The position numbers were made by a program, and so were the translations under genes. From Flavobacterium anhuiense (GTDB lineage: Bacteria > Bacteroidota > Bacteroidia > Flavobacteriales > Flavobacteriaceae), in contig NZ_FMVC01000004.1 in assembly GCF_900101855.1 (NCBI RefSeq), positions 310,001 to 374,000 of the forward strand: a stretch of DNA of 64,000 nucleotides, given 5' to 3'. This document shows, in pieces, positions 37,389 to 46,270 of the stretch (within the stretch, counting starts at the first letter, position 1; the number at the start of each line of letters is the position of its first letter). The notes beneath the pieces were generated by a model. It worked only from the letters and a program-made list of their open reading frames with translations. It was not told the DNA's origin and searched no databases.

Positions 37389-37478
37389 TTAAGCCAGATC
37401 AATAAACACCATTACAGCAGCACAGTACATCATACTGCAACGATAATAATTATTCATTTTCTGGTTCTCTTTCTTCAT
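37389..37478 (-). CDS. Met-rich leader peptide upstream of metNIQ (29 aa)
   Basis: A small ORF with start at 37478 and TAA at 37389-37391. The peptide begins MKKENQKMNNYY and contains CSMMYCAAVMV, so five of its 29 residues are Met, including a Met-Met pair, plus two Cys. A TAAATTTG -7 box lies at 37487-37494, which would put the start point within a few nt of the ATG; translation from the second Met (37457) is also possible. The position before a terminator-like hairpin and a methionine importer suggests a leader peptide sensing methionyl-tRNA or methionine. I see no homopolymeric Met run as in classic attenuators, so the mechanism is an inference. Confidence 0.5.
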   Translation of the reverse strand: MKKENQKMNNYYRCSMMYCAAVMVFIDLA

Positions 37479-37486
37479 AGCGACTG

Positions 37487-37494
37487 CAAATTTA
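37487..37494 (-). promoter_or_regulatory. Candidate -7 box of the metNIQ transcript
   Basis: TAAATTTG on the minus strand, 8 nt upstream of the leader ORF ATG, matches TAnnTTTG. Bases 37495-37640 are AT-rich without other features. Confidence 0.45.
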
Positions 37495-37644
37495 AATAGT
37501 TATTTTCAATTTTAACCTATAAATCGTTAAAACTTTTATTTCCCTATCAATCTAATAGGTTATTTTAAAATTCTAATCTTGAAAATCTAAATTCCAATTT
37601 TGAAAACCCCAAATCACAAAATTTTATTTCAATTCAAAAAAAAA

Positions 37645-37666
37645 TCCAAACTCCAGTTAGTTTGGA
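37645..37666 (-). terminator. Terminator of the two-gene lipoprotein operon
   Basis: TCCAAACT (37645-37652) pairs with AGTTTGGA (37659-37666), and on the minus strand a run of nine T follows. It lies 31 bp after the stop of the beta-propeller lipoprotein gene. Confidence 0.7.
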
Positions 37667-37697
37667 ATTTGGATTTTTAAAATATTGGTATTTAAAA

Positions 37698-38702
37698 CTA
37701 GTTGTTTTGTTCTGCGATTGTAGATTTATTCAGTTTTATAACTCTGATTTTCTTATTTGTATTATCAGATAAGAAAATACGGTCGTCAAGCTGGGCTGTA
37801 CCGACAATAGTACCAAAAGCATTTTGTCCTAAAATATCAGAAACGCTTAGAACAGCTTTGTAGTTCATCTTTATAAAATCTGCTTTTGGATACAATTTTA
37901 AATAAGACACGCTTCCAACATTTTCTGAAGTAACGGCAAAATCTTTACTGAAAGATACTGCAATTGGTTTTATGTCTACAAATTGCACTTTTTCTGGCTC
38001 AATAGGAGTTGTAAGCGAATTTGCGGCATTGGCTTTAATTTTAGCAATATTATACTGCAGATAACTTTTTGCATCTCTCCCACCTACAACCAAGTTTCCG
38101 TCTAAAACATCCATTGAATATATTTCAGTATATCCGTTAAGAGTATTTAGTTTGGCAATAGGCTTTAAATTCCAGTCGCTTGTTTCTGTTATTTGGGAAG
38201 TTTCAAAAACTTTTATGCTTTTTTCTTTTTCTTTCACAAATACCAATCCGTCTTTAGCCACAACACCAAAAACGTGCACGAAAGTCTGCCACCATTGGCC
38301 GTTTCCAACTGTACTAATTCCTGCATTTGTAGTTTCATCAAAAACAAATAATCTAGATTCTGTAGTGCCTAAATAAATACGGCCGTTGTCAACAGAAACC
38401 GAAGTAAGGCTTGTAAGCGGAATAGTCGTTGTGCCTTTTGTATATTCTTTTATTGTTTTGATGTGTGCTAATGTCACAGCATTAAAAATCTCTAAAACAT
38501 TTCCGTTTACAACGTATAGTTTTTCATTAGACAATGCAATTCCTTTTGGGTCAAATGCTTCTGTGCTTCCTGGGATATTTTCGTTGGTAATAGATGCTTC
38601 ATCTGTTGGATAATAATACGTATAATCTTTAGACGTCGCATCGTTTTTACTGCAATTGGTAAAAAAACAAAGCGCAAGGATCAGGGGCAGAATATGTTTC
38701 AT
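37698..38702 (-). CDS. Lipoprotein, probable beta-propeller, unknown function
   Basis: A 334-residue lipoprotein (MKHILPLILALCFFTNCSKND, Cys16). The body consists of repeated propeller-blade-like segments (IALSNEKLYVVNGNVLEIFNA, VSVDNGRIYLGTTESRLFVFD, VVAKDGLVFVKEKEKSIKVF, MDVLDGNLVVGGRD), ending in DDRIFLSDNTNKKIRVIKL. I chose the ATG at 38702 rather than 38726 because it gives a clean signal peptide and clears the preceding gene. It is 14 bp downstream of the metalloprotease-like lipoprotein gene, so the two probably act together. I do not recognise a specific family. Confidence 0.7.
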   Translation of the reverse strand: MKHILPLILALCFFTNCSKNDATSKDYTYYYPTDEASITNENIPGSTEAFDPKGIALSNEKLYVVNGNVLEIFNAVTLAHIKTIKEYTKGTTTIPLTSLTSVSVDNGRIYLGTTESRLFVFDETTNAGISTVGNGQWWQTFVHVFGVVAKDGLVFVKEKEKSIKVFETSQITETSDWNLKPIAKLNTLNGYTEIYSMDVLDGNLVVGGRDAKSYLQYNIAKIKANAANSLTTPIEPEKVQFVDIKPIAVSFSKDFAVTSENVGSVSYLKLYPKADFIKMNYKAVLSVSDILGQNAFGTIVGTAQLDDRIFLSDNTNKKIRVIKLNKSTIAEQNN

Positions 38703-38716
38703 GTATAGTTTATATT

Positions 38717-39931
38717 TTAATTCCATTTTCCTTCGCCTTTATATTTTACTAAAAATGGATTGTTAGGTTTAATTTCAAATACTGGTTTTTTATAAGTTCC
38801 AGTCACATATTTTGTTTTTGTATACGTTTTTAAAACATCTGGATCTGTAAAGGGAAGATCATTTAGATAAATCAAATATTTATAAAAATCAGTAAGCATT
38901 CCCTGCTGTCCACCGCCTTCTCCGCTGTTTGCCAAGTTGCTGCTGTGGCTGAACCCAATATGATGCGAATATTCATGCGACCAAACCGACATATCTCCAA
39001 CCCAATGTCCGGTTACATAACCCGATTCCCATTGCGATGCCAGATTTCCTCCGCCCCAAGCAGAATCTCCTCCAACCATTGCCATATAAACGGTTCTTTT
39101 GTCTAAGTAATTCCAATATATTTTTTCGATTTCTTCTTTAGAATAATAATCATAAACACCGTCTACATCATCTGCATTTCCGTGCCAGTTTAAGGCTCCG
39201 TTTATTCCTGTTCCAGCTGCCGCAGCCTGTTCTTGTTTGTATTTGTCAAAATTGGTGAATGTGCTATAATACAATGGATGGCTCAAAGCATACGAATAAT
39301 TGATAATCATAGTAATGGCCTCTTTTGCCAAAGCAGGATTCATTGGAAGAAATTTGCCCAATTCATTAATGTGGTATCCATCATGAAACTGAACTAAATG
39401 ATTGGATTTTATTTTTTTGAACTTTTGAAATAAAGGGTCATCTGATTCTATTGAGAATTGAATGGCACCAGAGGAAAATCCTTCAATTTTGTCAATTGTC
39501 ACTGCATTGCCTGTTTCTAACAAATAATCGTTTTTCTGATCGGTTAATGGAATTTTATGAAATGAGCGATGAAAAGCTGGTATTTTAGAAAAACTGTAGA
39601 TTACAAATCGCTTATCATAATTTGGCAGTTTCGCGTAGATTTTCACATTTGTAAGTCCGACTGGAGAGTATAAAGAAATCTGTACAGAATCTTTTCCTTT
39701 TTGAATAACCTGAAGCGGTTCGTTTACTCGAAACCATCGATCGGTTTTGTCATACATTTTTGAAGGACTTTCGTCATCTTCAAACATCGTCATTGGTTTA
39801 TTTTCTGCTGGTAAAGTTGTGGCATCTATAGTTGGCAGATAGTTTGGCTTGTACGAATCTCCATCGTCACTACAGCCAAAAATAGTACTTGCCAATAGGG
39901 CAAATACAAAAAAGCGAGTGTTTTTTCTCAT
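38717..39931 (-). CDS. Lipoprotein with HExxHxxGxxH zinc-metallopeptidase motif
   Basis: A 404-residue lipoprotein with signal peptide and lipobox Cys20 (TIFGCSDDGD). Around residue 330 the sequence HEYSHHIGFSH gives a metzincin-type HExxHxxGxxH zinc site, followed by SSNLANSGEGGG. The region before it (WHGNADDVDGVYDYYSKEEIEKIYW) probably forms the upper catalytic half. The N-terminal half is beta-rich and may bind substrate. The ATG at 39931 is chosen over 39970 because of the signal peptide. No named family is recognised beyond the motif. It is paired with the downstream propeller lipoprotein and is probably surface- or periplasm-exposed. Confidence 0.75.
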   Translation of the reverse strand: MRKNTRFFVFALLASTIFGCSDDGDSYKPNYLPTIDATTLPAENKPMTMFEDDESPSKMYDKTDRWFRVNEPLQVIQKGKDSVQISLYSPVGLTNVKIYAKLPNYDKRFVIYSFSKIPAFHRSFHKIPLTDQKNDYLLETGNAVTIDKIEGFSSGAIQFSIESDDPLFQKFKKIKSNHLVQFHDGYHINELGKFLPMNPALAKEAITMIINYSYALSHPLYYSTFTNFDKYKQEQAAAAGTGINGALNWHGNADDVDGVYDYYSKEEIEKIYWNYLDKRTVYMAMVGGDSAWGGGNLASQWESGYVTGHWVGDMSVWSHEYSHHIGFSHSSNLANSGEGGGQQGMLTDFYKYLIYLNDLPFTDPDVLKTYTKTKYVTGTYKKPVFEIKPNNPFLVKYKGEGKWN

Positions 39932-40087
39932 CAGTAAGTAAAGTAGGTTTGGGGTTAAATCTTCGTGCAAAACTATAAATATACTTTATATATACAAGCT
40001 GTTTGCAAGAAAAATATGAATATAAAATATACTAAAAGTAAGTTTTTATAAACACCTACTATACTTAAAAGTTAGATTTTAAAGTGG

Positions 40088-41209
40088 CTATTCAACCAGA
40101 TTTAATGTCTTTATTACAGCCAAATCAGAATCGAATTGAACAAAACTCGCTGGAAAACCCGACTTAATTTTTCCAACTTTTTCTTTCATACCGATTGCCG
40201 CTGCCACTCTTGTAGTTGCCATTTTTATAGCTTCGTCCGGAGAAACACGCAAATGGTTATAAGCATTTTGCACGGCTTCTGTCATTGAAATTGATGCTCC
40301 AGCAAGATTTCCGTCTTTGTTTCTATAAAAACCATCAACTAAATGTGCGTCAAAGTTATCCCATTTAAAATTGGCAACTTTTCTCCCTAAAAATGTAGCA
40401 TCGCTGATTAAGAAAAATTTATCCTGTTTTAATTTGTACGCTATTTTTGCGGCTGCATAATCGCAGTGAACACCATCTAGAATTATTGGAGCGAAGACTT
40501 CTTCATTTTCAAAAACGGCTCCCACTAAACCTGGTTCACGATGCCCGAACTGTGTCATGGCATTAAACAAATGTGTTACAAGATTAATTCCTTTTGCGAA
40601 ATAAGGCTGTGCTTCTTTATGCGTAATTGTTGAATGTCCGATTGAAATAGTAATACCACTTTCAATCAGCATATTTAACTGTTTTTCTGTAAAACATTCT
40701 GGAGCTATGGTAATGACTTTTATAACGTCTTTTCCTTTACTGATAATTTCTTCAAGTTCTTCATCAGTTGGTTTTCGAACCTGATCGATGCTATGTGCTC
40801 CACGTCTCTGCGGATTCAAGAAAGGCCCTTCTAGATGCATTCCAATTACACCATTTTTATGTTTTTGCATGTAATTGCGAACGGCCTCAATTCCCTCTAA
40901 AATGGTTTCTCTTGACGAAGAAATTAGACAAGGTAAAACATGTGTTGTGCCATATTTCATACTAGCATCATAAATATCCTGAATGGTTTCTTCATTGGGT
41001 GTCTGGCTGAAATAATATTTTTCTCCACCATTAATTTGAATATCTATAAATCCTGCCGAAAGATGATTTCCGCCCAAATCTATGGTCTCGATATTGTTTG
41101 GAATCTCTTTTTGCACCGAAATAATAATTCCGTTTTCTACAACTACAACTCCATCTTCTATTATTTCTTCTCCTGTGTGTACGACAGCATTTATAATCGC
41201 TTGTTTCAT
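40088..41209 (-). CDS. nagA: N-acetylglucosamine-6-phosphate deacetylase NagA
   Basis: A 373-residue amidohydrolase that converts GlcNAc-6-P to GlcN-6-P and acetate. Motifs are GFIDIQINGG, HLEGPFLNPQRRGAH, the metal-site GHSTITHKEAQPYF and THLFNAMTQFGHREPGLVGA, DGVHCDY, and LISDATFLG with the catalytic Asp. Length and all motifs are normal. It is monocistronic and about 14 kb from the MurNAc locus, but it acts directly on the GlcNAc-6-P that MurQ releases. A TAAATTTG box lies 20 nt upstream. nagB is not in the window. Confidence 0.95.
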   Translation of the reverse strand: MKQAIINAVVHTGEEIIEDGVVVVENGIIISVQKEIPNNIETIDLGGNHLSAGFIDIQINGGEKYYFSQTPNEETIQDIYDASMKYGTTHVLPCLISSSRETILEGIEAVRNYMQKHKNGVIGMHLEGPFLNPQRRGAHSIDQVRKPTDEELEEIISKGKDVIKVITIAPECFTEKQLNMLIESGITISIGHSTITHKEAQPYFAKGINLVTHLFNAMTQFGHREPGLVGAVFENEEVFAPIILDGVHCDYAAAKIAYKLKQDKFFLISDATFLGRKVANFKWDNFDAHLVDGFYRNKDGNLAGASISMTEAVQNAYNHLRVSPDEAIKMATTRVAAAIGMKEKVGKIKSGFPASFVQFDSDLAVIKTLNLVE

Positions 41210-41228
41210 TTTGTTTATTTCTTTGTTC

Positions 41229-41236
41229 CAAATTTA
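41229..41236 (-). promoter_or_regulatory. Candidate -7 box of nagA
   Basis: TAAATTTG on the minus strand lies 20 nt before the nagA ATG and fits TAnnTTTG. An upstream TTG lies 24 nt away, a little far. Confidence 0.45.
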
Positions 41237-41261
41237 AATAAGTTTGAATTAATTCCTAAAC

Positions 41262-41294
41262 AAAAAAGCTTTAGAAAAATATCTAAAGCTTTTT
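41262..41294 (-). terminator. Terminator of the tolC-distal export operon
   Basis: AAAAGCTTTAGA and TCTAAAGCTTTT form a 12-bp stem with a short AT loop between tolC and nagA. A T-run follows on the minus strand. Confidence 0.7.
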
Positions 41295-41353
41295 AAAATT
41301 TAAATTCTGAAAACTAATATAATGCAGACAGGTACAGACTACATATTTTTTTA

Positions 41354-42751
41354 TTAATCTGGATTTGCCAGTATTTTATACAATTCGGCATTCGAAAGAT
41401 AAAACTGATTCTCTAAACTAATTTGTGACAATTTTGCACTAACCAAATTGTTTTCTCTTGAATTGATTAAGAAAATCGAACTTTCTCCAAATGAGAAGAG
41501 TTTTTCTTCTGAGTCCAGCATTGTCATATAATCTTTTACGAGATTGTCAATTACGACTTTTTGTTTTCTTAACGAAGCTATCTCGGTCTGCTGTGCTTTT
41601 ATTTTATTTTTTAATTCTAATCGCTGCTGACCTATGTCAAATTGCATGTCTTGAATTTTCAGTTTTGCCATTTTCAAACTTCCACGTTCTTTTCTTAAGA
41701 AAATTGGGAAGCTGAAATCGATATTAAACTTATAATCATCTGCATTGAAATTATTCCAATAATTAGGCTCTGAAATATAGTTATACCCTACGTTTATTTT
41801 TGGAAGCAACGAATTGGCTTTCAGCTGGCGATTGACTTCCAAAATATCCATTTTAGTTTCAAGCGACTGAATTTTTGGATGTGAGTCTAACGACTCAACA
41901 TCGACCATCATGGCGTCTGTCTTTAAAGTTTCTTCTATGGTCTGAATTAAATTCTGCTCTGGTTTTACCAAATCTCCCAATTCAACTGGAACATTTTCTA
42001 TCCATAAAAAATTAGCTAGTTTCAATTTTGCTTTCGCTAATTTCAGATTTCCGTTTTCAACATTCAGTTCTCTGTTTCTTACTGTAATTTTAGCTTCAAC
42101 ACTGTCAATCGCTGGCGCGTCACCTGCTGCAATTAGTTTCCTAACACCTTCAAAACGAGTGCTGGCAAAACCTAGATAATTTTTATACAGTTCGGCTTCG
42201 TTATAGCTTTTTCGCCATTCAAAATAAGCCTCACTTGCTTGGTACAAAACTTCAATTGCTCTCAATTTACGCTGTGCATCGCTTAGTTTTACCTGAAGTT
42301 TTCCTTCGCGAACATCTGCCATTCTTTGGTTAATGAACATTCCTTGGCCTAAAGCAACGTTAATTCCGAGCGACGTTAAACCTGCTTCTGGAGTTTTATT
42401 CTGCGGATTGTAATATTCCCCGCTTGTATCATCAAAACCAGCTTTTACTTCAATTCCGTACCAGGTCGGAATTTTGAAACTGCTGTTTAATAACGAATAA
42501 TATTCTGTGCCTTTAAATTCTTTCTTATTGTAATCTACTTCAATTTTTGGGTCAAATCCGCCACGTGCCAGCATCAATTTTGCCTGAGCGTTGGTCACTT
42601 CAAGATTAGCTTGTTTTACGAGCGGGTGGTATTTTTTAACATATCCCAAATACTCGATAAAAGTAAGCTCCTCTTGATTAAAATTCTGGCTATGCAGTGT
42701 AGAAAAACAAAATAGTATTAAGAAAGAAAACAATTTTACAAGATTTCTCAT
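41354..42751 (-). CDS. TolC-family outer-membrane efflux protein
   Basis: A 465-residue outer-membrane channel with a signal peptide (MRNLVKLFSFLILFCFSTLHSQ) and two OEP-type helical repeats. Long coiled-coil helices run around residues 170-235 and 370-430, and beta segments such as FGESSIFLINSRENNLVSA are present. The ATG at 42751 is chosen: it lies 1 nt after the hlyD stop, gives a proper signal peptide, and avoids the Lys-rich extension from 42817. It forms the outer-membrane part of a type I-like export system with the two upstream genes. Confidence 0.9.
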   Translation of the reverse strand: MRNLVKLFSFLILFCFSTLHSQNFNQEELTFIEYLGYVKKYHPLVKQANLEVTNAQAKLMLARGGFDPKIEVDYNKKEFKGTEYYSLLNSSFKIPTWYGIEVKAGFDDTSGEYYNPQNKTPEAGLTSLGINVALGQGMFINQRMADVREGKLQVKLSDAQRKLRAIEVLYQASEAYFEWRKSYNEAELYKNYLGFASTRFEGVRKLIAAGDAPAIDSVEAKITVRNRELNVENGNLKLAKAKLKLANFLWIENVPVELGDLVKPEQNLIQTIEETLKTDAMMVDVESLDSHPKIQSLETKMDILEVNRQLKANSLLPKINVGYNYISEPNYWNNFNADDYKFNIDFSFPIFLRKERGSLKMAKLKIQDMQFDIGQQRLELKNKIKAQQTEIASLRKQKVVIDNLVKDYMTMLDSEEKLFSFGESSIFLINSRENNLVSAKLSQISLENQFYLSNAELYKILANPD

Positions 42752-42752
42752 T

Positions 42753-44105
42753 TTACTTTTTCTCCTTTCCTTTTGCTTCTTTTTCTCCTGAGTTATAATA
42801 ATTTGGAGGGAAACCATTCAGGTTTCGCCAAATCTCGTACCATACCGAAACGGTTTCTAACAAGGCAATACTTTGTGCTCCTGCGCCAATACTTAATTCT
42901 TTTGGCCAATGACGGTCTTCTCCATCTGGCGAAATCAGTATTCGGTATTTTCCGTTTGGGCTGATAAAGTTTTCTATCGCTACCACTTTTCCTCCGTAAG
43001 TTCCGTAAGATAATCCAGGCCATCCTGAAAATACAATTCTAGGCCATCCATCAAACCAAACACGAACTTTTGCGCCTCGGTGAACCAGCGGCAAATCGAT
43101 TGGGTCTACATACGTTTCTACCGCAATATCATATTTAGATGGCATGATGCTTACTACAGGAGTTCCTTCTTTAATCGTTTCTCCAAGACCTGCCAATAAA
43201 GCACGGTTTACATAACCGCTTTGTGGCGCCGTAATATAATATAAACCATTTCTAAGTCTATAATTGGTATATTGGTTTTCTAACTTATTTACCTGGGCTT
43301 CTGTATCGTATTGCGTGCTCAAAGCGGTAAATTTATCACTTCTCGATTTTGATATTTTTTCAGCATATTCAGCAGTAATTCTATTGATTTCTACTTTTGC
43401 ATTTATCAATTCGTTTTTGCTGCTCAACAGTTTATTTTCCTGCGTAATCACATACGCTTCAGCTTCTTGCAGTTTTAATCTTTTCTGCTCGACATCGGTA
43501 AGCGGTTTTAGGCCTTCTTTGTTTAATGCAGTCGAACGGTCAAATTGTGTTTTTGCAATTCGAAGCTGTGTTTTTACCGCTACCAAATCCATACTGTCAC
43601 TTTTTATTTTCAGTTGTGATTGGCGGATTTTGTTTTGTGCCTGTTGCAGTTTCAATTGTCTTTCTGTGCTAAGCGACTGCGCCTGCACATCAAGAGAATT
43701 TACTTTGTCGCTATACGATTCTACGGCCATTTTTTTGGCATCAACCTGTTGTTTGGTATTGCCAACGAGATTAGGATCTAGATAATCTTCTTTAATCTCC
43801 GAAATGTAAAGTATTGTATCACCTTTTTTTACATAATCCCCTTCCTTTACAAACCATTTTTCAATACGGCCCGCAATAGCATTGTGAACCGTTTGCGGTC
43901 TTTGATCTGGTTTTAAAGTAGTAACAGAACCTGTACCAGAAATATTCTGTGTCCAAGGCAGAAAAAGGCATAATACTGAAAATATCAGAAATCCGATGAT
44001 GACTCTGTTTAAAATTTTATAATGTGGCCTGCGGGCAACGCTTGTAATCGATTTGTATTTGCCCGGCGTTATAAGTACGTTATTATCTTTAGATATGTTG
44101 AGCAT
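42753..44105 (-). CDS. HlyD-family membrane-fusion (periplasmic adaptor) protein
   Basis: A 450-residue adaptor with one N-terminal membrane helix (about 33-53), a split lipoyl domain (TVHNAIAGRIEKWFVKEGDYVKKGD and GLYYITAPQSGYVNRALLAGLGE) and a long coiled coil (about 120-275). It should link the ABC protein to TolC. It starts 2 nt after the ABC gene, indicating tight coupling. Confidence 0.92.
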   Translation of the reverse strand: MLNISKDNNVLITPGKYKSITSVARRPHYKILNRVIIGFLIFSVLCLFLPWTQNISGTGSVTTLKPDQRPQTVHNAIAGRIEKWFVKEGDYVKKGDTILYISEIKEDYLDPNLVGNTKQQVDAKKMAVESYSDKVNSLDVQAQSLSTERQLKLQQAQNKIRQSQLKIKSDSMDLVAVKTQLRIAKTQFDRSTALNKEGLKPLTDVEQKRLKLQEAEAYVITQENKLLSSKNELINAKVEINRITAEYAEKISKSRSDKFTALSTQYDTEAQVNKLENQYTNYRLRNGLYYITAPQSGYVNRALLAGLGETIKEGTPVVSIMPSKYDIAVETYVDPIDLPLVHRGAKVRVWFDGWPRIVFSGWPGLSYGTYGGKVVAIENFISPNGKYRILISPDGEDRHWPKELSIGAGAQSIALLETVSVWYEIWRNLNGFPPNYYNSGEKEAKGKEKK

Positions 44106-44107
44106 GA

Positions 44108-45763
44108 TTAAAGCTTTATGTCGTTAATAATTTTTCCGTCATCAATCGTAATCATACGACTGCATTTGCTTTTCCAAATGTCACTTTTAGAAGTCACAAT
44201 AACAGTCCAGTCATTTTCTTCAGAAAGTAAAAAATCAACGATTTTACTCGAAGTAATTTCGTCCATTTTATCAACTGGATCTTCTAAGAATAAGATATTT
44301 GGTTTACCCACAATACTTCTTGCCAAAAGAATTTTTTGAACATCAGAAGCAGAAAGTTCACGACCTCCTGGATGAATTTGATTCTCCAGTCCGTTCTCAA
44401 AAGTTTTAATGTACGGCGTTAATCCAACATTATCTAAAGCCCATTTTAAATCATCGCTATTTAATTTTTCATTTCCAAAAACAATATTCTCGCGAATAGT
44501 TCCTGCAAAAAGCGTATCACCCTGCAAATACGTTCCCGCCTGTGCTCTGTATGTATCTTCGTTAAGGCGGTTCATATAGTTATCAGTCACATACATGGCT
44601 CCGCTTTCTGGCTCTAAAACACCTGAAAGCAATCGCAGCAAAGTACTTTTTCCTGCACCATTTGTTCCCGTAAGAATAATTTTTTCTCCTTGAGAGATTT
44701 TCAAATTGATATTCTTAAGCGATTTTTTGCTGTGTCCTGGATAATTGTAACTAATGCTCTCTGTCTCGATATTGATTCCTTTTTCTGTTTTGTCAGAAGT
44801 CTCAGGAATGCAAGAAGTCTCCATATCAGTCACTTGACCAATTTTTTCAACAGAAGTCAAAACGTCGTAAAATGACTCTAATCCGAAGATGATTTTTTCT
44901 ACTGAGTTAATTAATAATACAATTACGATTTCAGCTGCTACGAACTGCCCTATGTTCATTTGGTGGTGAATTACCAGAAAACCACCTATTGATAATAAGG
45001 CAGCAGTAACAATTACCTTAAAAATAGTAAGCTGAATGTATTGTTTTTTCATTACCTGAAAGTGTTTTTCACGGTAATTTACATAGTTGTTTACATAGCC
45101 GTCATTTCTGTCCAGAGCATATTCGAAAGCTCCTTTTCTGCGAAAACTTTCTCTGTTTCTCGCAATTTCCTGAAGCCAAGCTGCTACTTTGTATTTAAAT
45201 TTTGATTCGTTCAAACTGGTTTCTAGACCGTCTTTGTACGAAAACTTAAAAATGACATATAAAATGACAATAAATAAAAGTCCAATTACCGTAAAGAAAG
45301 AATGGTAAAGCACTAATAATATAATTCCCAGTCCGACCTGAAGAAATGCTGTACAGAAATCAAGCAAAAGTTTTGCCGTGCCTTTCTGCACCATTAAAGT
45401 ATCAAAAAAGCGATTTGCCTTTTCTGGAGCATACTCTGAGTACATTTCTTTAAATTTAATCAAAGGCAGTCTGTACGCAAACTCAAATGAAGAACGCACA
45501 AAAATTCGCTGCTGCAGGTTCTCTACAATACGCAGCTGTAAAATCGTTAGTACGCCTCCAAAACCAACTCCAACCGTAACTAGAATCACAAGAATGATCC
45601 ATGATACGCTTAGCTGTCCGCTTTGAATAAAATTAATAATGGCTTGGATTCCCAAAGGCAGAGAAAGATTTACTAACCCTGCAAACGCAGCATAGAAGAT
45701 AATTTGATACACATCGCGCTTATCTAGCTGCAATAAGTTGTAAAATCGTTTGAATGGTGTCAT
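44108..45763 (-). CDS. ABC exporter (TMD-NBD fusion) with degenerate ATPase motifs
   Basis: A 551-residue half-transporter with an ABC-B-type membrane domain (about 1-310, six helices) and a nucleotide-binding domain (about 325-551). Walker A is canonical (GTNGAGKSTLLRLL). The signature reads ELSASDVQKI instead of LSGGQ, Walker B reads ILFLEDP with Glu and Asp exchanged relative to LDEP, and the switch His is replaced (VIVTSKSD). No C39 peptidase domain is present. With HlyD and TolC directly downstream it is arranged as a type I secretion or peptide/lipid exporter. The ATG at 45763 is preferred over 45784. The cargo is unknown; the secreted protein encoded upstream is a candidate. Confidence 0.88.
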   Translation of the reverse strand: MTPFKRFYNLLQLDKRDVYQIIFYAAFAGLVNLSLPLGIQAIINFIQSGQLSVSWIILVILVTVGVGFGGVLTILQLRIVENLQQRIFVRSSFEFAYRLPLIKFKEMYSEYAPEKANRFFDTLMVQKGTAKLLLDFCTAFLQVGLGIILLVLYHSFFTVIGLLFIVILYVIFKFSYKDGLETSLNESKFKYKVAAWLQEIARNRESFRRKGAFEYALDRNDGYVNNYVNYREKHFQVMKKQYIQLTIFKVIVTAALLSIGGFLVIHHQMNIGQFVAAEIVIVLLINSVEKIIFGLESFYDVLTSVEKIGQVTDMETSCIPETSDKTEKGINIETESISYNYPGHSKKSLKNINLKISQGEKIILTGTNGAGKSTLLRLLSGVLEPESGAMYVTDNYMNRLNEDTYRAQAGTYLQGDTLFAGTIRENIVFGNEKLNSDDLKWALDNVGLTPYIKTFENGLENQIHPGGRELSASDVQKILLARSIVGKPNILFLEDPVDKMDEITSSKIVDFLLSEENDWTVIVTSKSDIWKSKCSRMITIDDGKIINDIKL

Positions 45764-45865
45764 GAATTTAAAGTATAAATACAAGATTATTACATAGAAT
45801 AAATATACGGCAAAAACCGCATTAACAGATTAAGATTTTGAACCTAATCCTTAAAAAACAAGTAT

Positions 45866-46270
45866 TTATGAAATCATCCGAGGAGGCGGTATGTCTATTT
45901 TACCATGAAAACTAAACGAGAAGATTGTATTATCGATGTATTTTTTTCCTTCTGATTCTACTAGAAAGTAAAAATTAGGCATTAAGGATTCTGATGAAAC
46001 TAAATATTCCATTAACGGAATTCCTTTTGCTAATTTGGCTGTTTTGGTATCTTTTGTTTTGTAGTCATCCAGCTCTTCTGGAATTCCGTCACACTTAAAG
46101 ATTTTTTTTAAGAAGTTGCATGTAATGCCTTTTACCGTATAGGTTTCTGCATTATCGGTAATAATTCGGCTTACACCATTTGCGATGTTTAAACTGCTGA
46201 TTAAAAAATAGCCGACAAGTAACGCCTGAAGGCATTTACATAAAAAGCTATTTTTAATCTTATTCAACAT
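45866..46270 (-). CDS. Small secreted protein of unknown function upstream of the export operon
   Basis: A 134-residue protein with an N-terminal hydrophobic segment (about 14-32, probable signal peptide or anchor), a Cys pair (CNFLKKIFKC) and a C-terminal IPPPRMIS tail. It is on the same strand and 102 bp upstream of the ABC gene, so it may be co-transcribed. I do not recognise a family. It could be cargo, an accessory factor, or unrelated. Confidence 0.6.
   Translation of the reverse strand: MLNKIKNSFLCKCLQALLVGYFLISSLNIANGVSRIITDNAETYTVKGITCNFLKKIFKCDGIPEELDDYKTKDTKTAKLAKGIPLMEYLVSSESLMPNFYFLVESEGKKYIDNTIFSFSFHGKIDIPPPRMIS

Noticed and set aside
37309..37500. Possible SAM riboswitch upstream of metN
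   Set aside because: I looked for a multi-helix aptamer, but the region is mostly a short ORF plus one simple hairpin; nothing resembles SAM-I or SAM-II cores by eye.
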